Below, piece by piece: positions 16,953 through 21,071 of a stretch of 21,071 nt of DNA. Numbering within the stretch: position 1 is the stretch's first letter; each line of letters begins with the position of its first letter. Origin of the DNA: Pseudonocardiaceae bacterium (GTDB taxonomy: Bacteria; Actinomycetota; Actinomycetes; Mycobacteriales; Pseudonocardiaceae); the NCBI GenBank assembly GCA_025937115.1, contig JAICSB010000009.1, positions 1-21,071 of the forward strand, read 5' to 3'. The notes under the pieces are model-generated. The model had not been told where the DNA came from. It worked only from the letters and a program-made list of their open reading frames with translations, and made no database searches. The position numbers were made by a program, and so were the translations under genes.

Positions 16953-17552
16953 CTAGTCGGCGTAGACCTTCGGCGCGAGGGTCCCGATATAGGGCAGGTC
17001 GCGGTAGCGCTCGCCGTAGTCCAAGCCGTACCCGACGACGAACTCTTGCGGGATATCGAAGCCGATGTAGCGCACCGACACATCAACTTGGACCGCGTCA
17101 GGCTTGCGCAGCAGCGTGCACACCTCCAACGTGGCCGGCCGGCGCGTCGCCAGGTTCCGCAGCAACCACGACAGCGTCAGACCCGAGTCGAGGATGTCCT
17201 CCACGATGAGGACATTGCGGCCGGCGATGTCCCGGTCGAGGTCTTTGAGGATTCGCACCACCCCTGATGATGAGGTCGCCGAGCCGTAGGAGGCCACCGC
17301 CATGAACTCCAGCTGCACCGGAATGGGCAGCGCGCGGGCCAGGTCGGTCATGAACATCACCGCGCCCTTGAGTACCCCGACGAGCAGCAGATCACCCTTG
17401 TCGTGGTCAGCCTGGTAGTCGGCGGCGACCTGATCGGCGAGCTCCGCCGTGCGGCGCCGGATCTGCTCTTCGGTGACCAGCACCGAGGCGATATCGCCGG
17501 GGTACAGGCCATCACTCGAATCGTGCGCCGTGTCATCGACCTCGACAGACAT
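16953..17552 (-). CDS. hpt: Hypoxanthine phosphoribosyltransferase
   Basis: Hpt salvages hypoxanthine and guanine with PRPP to IMP and GMP. The 199-residue protein has [17 protein letters not shown] (55-71), the PRPP-binding loop [14 protein letters not shown] (114-127) with the acidic pair, LLRKPDA, and [25 protein letters not shown] near the C-terminus, all standard for the family. ATG 17552 is chosen because GGGGAGG lies directly upstream. An earlier in-frame start at 17585 would add 11 residues deeper inside tilS. The start overlaps the tilS stop by 20 bp, implying translational coupling, an order conserved in many bacteria. Confidence 0.96.
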   Translation of the reverse strand: MSVEVDDTAHDSSDGLYPGDIASVLVTEEQIRRRTAELADQVAADYQADHDKGDLLLVGVLKGAVMFMTDLARALPIPVQLEFMAVASYGSATSSSGVVRILKDLDRDIAGRNVLIVEDILDSGLTLSWLLRNLATRRPATLEVCTLLRKPDAVQVDVSVRYIGFDIPQEFVVGYGLDYGERYRDLPYIGTLAPKVYAD

Positions 17553-18495
17553 GCAACCTCCCCTGTGCCCGCACCAGCTCGACATCGCCCGGCAACCGCA
17601 ACGCGCCTTGGCCCGACCACCGGCCGATGAGGTCGTCGGCAGCCCGTAGGTGGGCGTCGGTCAGCTCGGGTATCCCGGCGTCGAGTAGCCAGCGACGCAG
17701 CACCCGGCGGCGCAACGCGGCCGGCACCTCAACGAGCGCCACGACGTCGAGGTCGGCCTCGTGCAGCGCTGCAACCAGCAATCCGCGCGCCTGCCCATCG
17801 AGCACATCGAGATCTTCTTGTAGCTGACCGGCGGTGCGGGCCAGCGCCTGCGCGACCCCACCGGCAAGCACATCCTCCAGCAGCGGCAGCACCTCGGTGC
17901 GCAGCCGGACCCGCCGGAACCGAGGTTGTGAATTGTGCGGATCGAGCCACGGAACGAGATCCAGCGCGGCACAAGCCGCGGCGGTGACCGCCCGGCGCAC
18001 CCCGAGCAACGGCCGGCCCCAGGGTTGGTCTAGTTCCCGCATTCCCGCGACCGACCGTGGTCCGGAGCCTCGACCCAGCCCGAGCAGCACCGTCTCAGCC
18101 TGGTCATCCAGGGTGTGTCCGAGCAATACCAGGGCCCCGGCCGGCGCGGCTTCCCGCAGCGCCGCGTAGCGGGCCCGGCGGGCCGCCGCTTCCGGTCCAC
18201 CCGGACCGTCCACGGTGGTCTGCAGGACCCGCACCGCGGTGGCGCCGAGCCGGTGTAGCGCCTGCGCAGCGGTCTGCGCCACCTGCGCCGAGCCAGGCTG
18301 CAGCTGGTGGTCGACGACCAAGCCGTGCACCGCCAGGCCCAGCCGTCCGGCGCTGTGCACCGTCGCAGCAGCCAGCGCCAGCGAATCGGCACCGCCGGAG
18401 CAGGCCACCGCGACGGTGTCCGCGGCGTTGTGCGCAGCCAGGAACCGGCGGACCGCGGCGCGCACCTCGCTGACCGCCGGACTGACCGGTTTCAC
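17533..18495 (-). CDS. tilS: tRNA(Ile)-lysidine synthase
   Basis: TilS attaches lysine to C34 of the tRNA-Ile CAU anticodon, switching its decoding from AUG to AUA; it is essential in most bacteria. From GTG 18495 the protein has 320 residues, the short actinobacterial form. The N-type PP-loop ATP-pyrophosphatase motif SGGADS is at 33-38, and [14 protein letters not shown] follows at 127-140. The C-terminal part covers the tRNA-recognition domain, ending in [18 protein letters not shown]. The frame is open upstream through the zincin_2 gene, but that stretch is an Arg/Gly-rich shadow. The start lies 11 bp after the preceding stop with only a weak GAG as ribosome binding site. Confidence 0.94.
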   Translation of the reverse strand: MKPVSPAVSEVRAAVRRFLAAHNAADTVAVACSGGADSLALAAATVHSAGRLGLAVHGLVVDHQLQPGSAQVAQTAAQALHRLGATAVRVLQTTVDGPGGPEAAARRARYAALREAAPAGALVLLGHTLDDQAETVLLGLGRGSGPRSVAGMRELDQPWGRPLLGVRRAVTAAACAALDLVPWLDPHNSQPRFRRVRLRTEVLPLLEDVLAGGVAQALARTAGQLQEDLDVLDGQARGLLVAALHEADLDVVALVEVPAALRRRVLRRWLLDAGIPELTDAHLRAADDLIGRWSGQGALRLPGDVELVRAQGRLHVCRGR

Positions 18496-18506
18496 ACTGG
18501 CAGGAC

Positions 18507-19589
18507 TCAGGCTGGGGCCATGCGGTACAGCCACGCCGCCGGGTCGGTGATCTCGGCGCGGGTGGGCAGCGTTTCCGGTGAGGTCCACACCATATTGAAC
18601 CCGTCCATGCCGACAGCATCCACAACGTGGCGGGTAAACGCCGCGCCCTCGGCGTACTGACGCAGCTTGGCGTCCATGCCCAGCACCGCCCGCAACACCC
18701 GCTCGATGATGCTGCCGCCCTGGCGGCGGGCGGTGAACCGCTGGCGAATCAGCCGTACCGAGGGCACCACAGACGGTCCGACCGCGTCCATCACGTGGTC
18801 GGCATGGCCTTCCAGCAAGGTGGCCAGGGCGAGCAGGCGATCCAGCACCGCGCGCTGCTCGGGATCCTGAAGCAGGCTCAACACGCCCAGGGCGTCGGGT
18901 GCCTCCCCGCGCCGGACCCCGCGCAGCGCCGTGGGCAACCTGCCGATCATCTTGGTGACGGTGTCCGGGTCTTCGGTGGACGAGACGAAGGACTGCACCT
19001 GGCTGGAGAAATACTCGCGCAGCCACGGCACAGCATTGAACTGCAGCCGGTGGGTGGCCTCATGCAGGCATACCCACATCTGGAACTCATCGGCCGGGAC
19101 ATCCAACGTCTCGCCGACGGCGACCACGTTGGGGGCCACCAGCAGTAGCCGTCCGGGATTTTCCGAGGGGCCGCCGAACGGGTCGTACTGCCCGAGCACC
19201 CGGGAAGCCAAAAACGCCAACGCGACGCCTACCTGCATGCCGGTGGTGGTGGCCAGCACGCGCCGGGCCCGCCCCTCCGGAGTCCGGTAGTCGGCTAGCA
19301 GCCGGCACAGGCCTTCGGCCGCCGCATCCACCCATCCGGGTCGGTCGACGACCTCGGCGGGGCGCGGTGGCCGGCCATCGTCGAGCCCGGTGAGCTTGCG
19401 GACATGCTCCTCGGCGATCACCGACATGGCCCGCATCTGGCGCACCGCCGCGGCCGCATCATCGACGGGCAGCGCAGGACCTGCTGGTAGCAGGCGTTGC
19501 GCGGTGACTGCGGCCACCGCCCAGTCGATCGGGGCGCCGGCCGGACCTGTCCGGGGCGCCTGCGGCGTGTAGAGCGCGGGTTGTCCCAT
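18507..19589 (-). CDS. Zinc-dependent metalloprotease family protein (zincin_2/DUF2342, Rv3626c-like)
   Basis: The 360-residue protein has the zincin motif HEATH at 176-180 in MWVCLHEATHRLQF, and a downstream Glu260 in LLEGHADHVMDAV that could be the third zinc ligand. It belongs to the actinobacterial DUF2342/zincin_2 family, sometimes labelled F420-biosynthesis-associated by neighbourhood, although no F420 gene is present here. No signal peptide is apparent, so it is probably cytoplasmic. The substrate is unknown. The ATG at 19589 gives MGQPALYTPQ. It follows dacB by 18 bp and precedes tilS by 11 bp, so dacB, this gene, tilS and hpt probably form one operon. Confidence 0.9.
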   Translation of the reverse strand: MGQPALYTPQAPRTGPAGAPIDWAVAAVTAQRLLPAGPALPVDDAAAAVRQMRAMSVIAEEHVRKLTGLDDGRPPRPAEVVDRPGWVDAAAEGLCRLLADYRTPEGRARRVLATTTGMQVGVALAFLASRVLGQYDPFGGPSENPGRLLLVAPNVVAVGETLDVPADEFQMWVCLHEATHRLQFNAVPWLREYFSSQVQSFVSSTEDPDTVTKMIGRLPTALRGVRRGEAPDALGVLSLLQDPEQRAVLDRLLALATLLEGHADHVMDAVGPSVVPSVRLIRQRFTARRQGGSIIERVLRAVLGMDAKLRQYAEGAAFTRHVVDAVGMDGFNMVWTSPETLPTRAEITDPAAWLYRMAPA

Positions 19590-19607
19590 ACCTACGACGG
19601 TACGGAA

Positions 19608-21041
19608 CTAGTGGCAACCACACGACCTTAGGCCCGCCGCCAGTGCGTCGAGCCGTGGCCGGACCGATGCCGGGTTAGGACCGTTCGACAGCAGCGCGAA
19701 GACCAACATCCTGCCTTCGGCGTCCAGCACGGTGCCCGCCAGGCTGTTGACGCCGGTCAAGGTCCCGGTCTTGGCCCGCACCCAGCCGCGACCACCGGCG
19801 GTCGGTCCGTGGTAGCGGTCGGCCAGCGTGCCGCTGCCACCAGCGACCGGCAGCCCGACCAGGAGCGGTCGCAGCGCGGCGGTCCGCTGCTGGTCGGCGT
19901 CGCTGCGATCGGGGGCGGCTGCCGCGCCCAGCAGTTCAGTGAGCAGCGTCGCCGGCACTGCGTCGTCGACCGACAGCCCGCTACCGTCGACCATGGCGGC
20001 GCCGCTGACGTCGAAGCCGTGACCGCGCAGCACGGTGAGCACCGCCTGGGAAGCCCCGGCGAACGACGGTTGCGCGCCGGTCGCGCGGGCCACGTCCCGG
20101 GCCAACGCCTCGGCGAGCACGTTGTCCGACTCGGTCAGCGCGGTGGCGACCAGGTCCTGCACCGGCGGGGACGACACCGCACCGAGCACGGCAGCACCGG
20201 GCGGGGCGTAGCCGACCGTGACGGTGTCCGGGTCGGCGCCCAGCCGACGAGCCAACTCCGCCGCGGCAGCAGTGGCGGGCTTGGCGGATCGCGGAGAAAC
20301 CTCCTGGCTGGGATCCGCCCGGCCGCCGTCGAGCATGATCGGTTCGATCGGCGCGATGTACCCGCCGGCCACGTCCGCGGGGAACCAGCCCGGCGCGAAC
20401 GCGTCGCCGACGTAGCGGCTCACATCGACCAGGACGCGACGTACTGGGCCGTGCGCCCGTACCTGGGCGACCAGATCATCCAGCCGGGCCGCACCCGGAT
20501 AGCCGGTCGCTGTGCCGGGCCCCGCCGCGGACAGTGTCGGATCACCGCCGCCGACCAACACGACGGTGCCTGGCTCCGCGCCGGCCAGCACGGTGGTGCG
20601 CAACCGGGCCTGGTGATCCAGCGTGAGCAGCGCGGCCGACGCGGTGAGCAGCTTGGCGGTGGAGCCGGGCATCAGCGCGGTCGTTGGGTCCTGCCGCCAG
20701 AGCACGGTGCCGGTGGCCGGGTCGAGCACCTCGCCGGACAGCGTGCCCAGCCCGCCCGCGGCGACCAGCGGGTCGAGCACCGCGCCGACGCCGGTGGGAC
20801 TCGGTGCCGGACCATCGCCGGCCACCGGGCGCAGCGCCGGATGCACTACCACCGGTTGGGGTGGTGGCACGGTCGCCGCGACCCGGTCAACCAGCCCTGT
20901 TGTGCCCAGTGCGGTGACGCCGAACCCGACGCCCAGCCCGGCGACTGCCGCAAGTAACAGGACGGCCACAACCACCGCGACCCGCTTGACACTGTGGTCC
21001 GGCAAGTGCAGCTCGGCAAGCCGGTCACCAAGTCCCGACAC
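19608..21041 (-). CDS. dacB: D-alanyl-D-alanine carboxypeptidase/endopeptidase, PBP4 type (S13)
   Basis: This is a penicillin-binding protein that trims D-Ala or cuts cross-links in peptidoglycan outside the membrane. The 477-residue product has a cytoplasmic N-terminus of about 18 residues and a single hydrophobic segment at about 20-46 (signal anchor). The three active-site motifs are present: STAK (127-130), SDN (304-306) and KTG (423-425). Long insert sequence between STAK and SDN is characteristic of the S13 class. It ends CGCH, with two Cys that might form a disulfide. GTG 21041 has GGGGAG upstream; only 30 bases remain before the window edge, so its promoter is not fully visible. It corresponds to Rv3627c in position. 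Confidence 0.94.
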   Translation of the reverse strand: MSGLGDRLAELHLPDHSVKRVAVVVAVLLLAAVAGLGVGFGVTALGTTGLVDRVAATVPPPQPVVVHPALRPVAGDGPAPSPTGVGAVLDPLVAAGGLGTLSGEVLDPATGTVLWRQDPTTALMPGSTAKLLTASAALLTLDHQARLRTTVLAGAEPGTVVLVGGGDPTLSAAGPGTATGYPGAARLDDLVAQVRAHGPVRRVLVDVSRYVGDAFAPGWFPADVAGGYIAPIEPIMLDGGRADPSQEVSPRSAKPATAAAAELARRLGADPDTVTVGYAPPGAAVLGAVSSPPVQDLVATALTESDNVLAEALARDVARATGAQPSFAGASQAVLTVLRGHGFDVSGAAMVDGSGLSVDDAVPATLLTELLGAAAAPDRSDADQQRTAALRPLLVGLPVAGGSGTLADRYHGPTAGGRGWVRAKTGTLTGVNSLAGTVLDAEGRMLVFALLSNGPNPASVRPRLDALAAGLRSCGCH

Positions 21042-21071
21042 CGGCCACTCCCCTCATTGCGGACTCCTGGA

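Noticed and set aside
17553..19026. Long upstream extension of the tilS reading frame
   Set aside because: The extension above 18495 runs through the zincin_2 gene, is Arg/Gly/Pro-rich, and does not resemble TilS N-termini.
19809..20957. Plus-strand open frame of 382 codons opposite dacB
   Set aside because: The composition is dominated by Arg, Gly, Gln and His, and it lies wholly antisense to dacB, whose SxxK, SDN and KTG motifs are intact.

Overview
This window is a high-GC actinobacterial chromosome segment dominated by conserved housekeeping genes. From 21041 down to 6139 the minus strand carries dacB, a zincin_2/DUF2342 gene, tilS, hpt, ftsH, folE, folP, folB, folK, DUF3180, DUF6779, a PrsW-type protease, a DUF2520 gene, panC, panD and coaX. 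lysS and lsr2 follow, and clpC lies at the left edge. From memory, this order matches the Mycobacterium tuberculosis block from clpC1/lsr2/lysS (Rv3596c-Rv3598c) through coaX-panD-panC, Rv3603c-Rv3605c, folK-folB-folP-folE and ftsH to hpt-tilS-Rv3626c-Rv3627c. The intervening Rv361x-362x genes are absent. Together with Lsr2 and many GTG starts, this points to Mycobacteriales/Pseudonocardiales, most likely a pseudonocardial-type genome. The species cannot be named from the sequence alone.

Layout. 1-703: N-terminal part of clpC (minus). 704-1075: divergent intergenic region with nested inverted repeats and a good DtxR/IdeR-type iron box (975-993). 1076-2946: a FhuF-like siderophore-iron reductase gene and an overlapping diacylglycerol-kinase-family gene (plus), closed by a perfect 19-bp-arm palindrome. 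3100-3603: a DUF2231 membrane protein (plus), convergent with lsr2 across a shared hairpin terminator. 3681-5657: lsr2 and lysS (minus). 5658-6138: about 480 bp without a confident gene, holding a coding-like remnant and a long hairpin. 6139-14292: pantothenate/CoA and folate genes with small conserved membrane or unknown-function genes. 14319-21041: ftsH, hpt, tilS, a zincin_2 protein and a PBP4-type carboxypeptidase.

How the genes work together. folE, folP, folB and folK supply four steps of tetrahydrofolate synthesis. panC, panD and coaX supply beta-alanine, pantothenate and phosphopantothenate, with a DUF2520 Rossmann protein translationally coupled to panC. tilS and hpt are joined by an overlap. 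The accessory interest is in the left part, where an iron box precedes the FhuF-like gene and an overlapping lipid-kinase gene, and in the intergenic DNA. Several near-perfect palindromes sit on or beside stop codons. One twin palindrome between folB and folK sits at the centre of a sharp reversal in G/C strand asymmetry that also changes codon usage on both sides. I found no CRISPR array, tRNA, rRNA or intact mobile element, and no clearly new multi-gene system.
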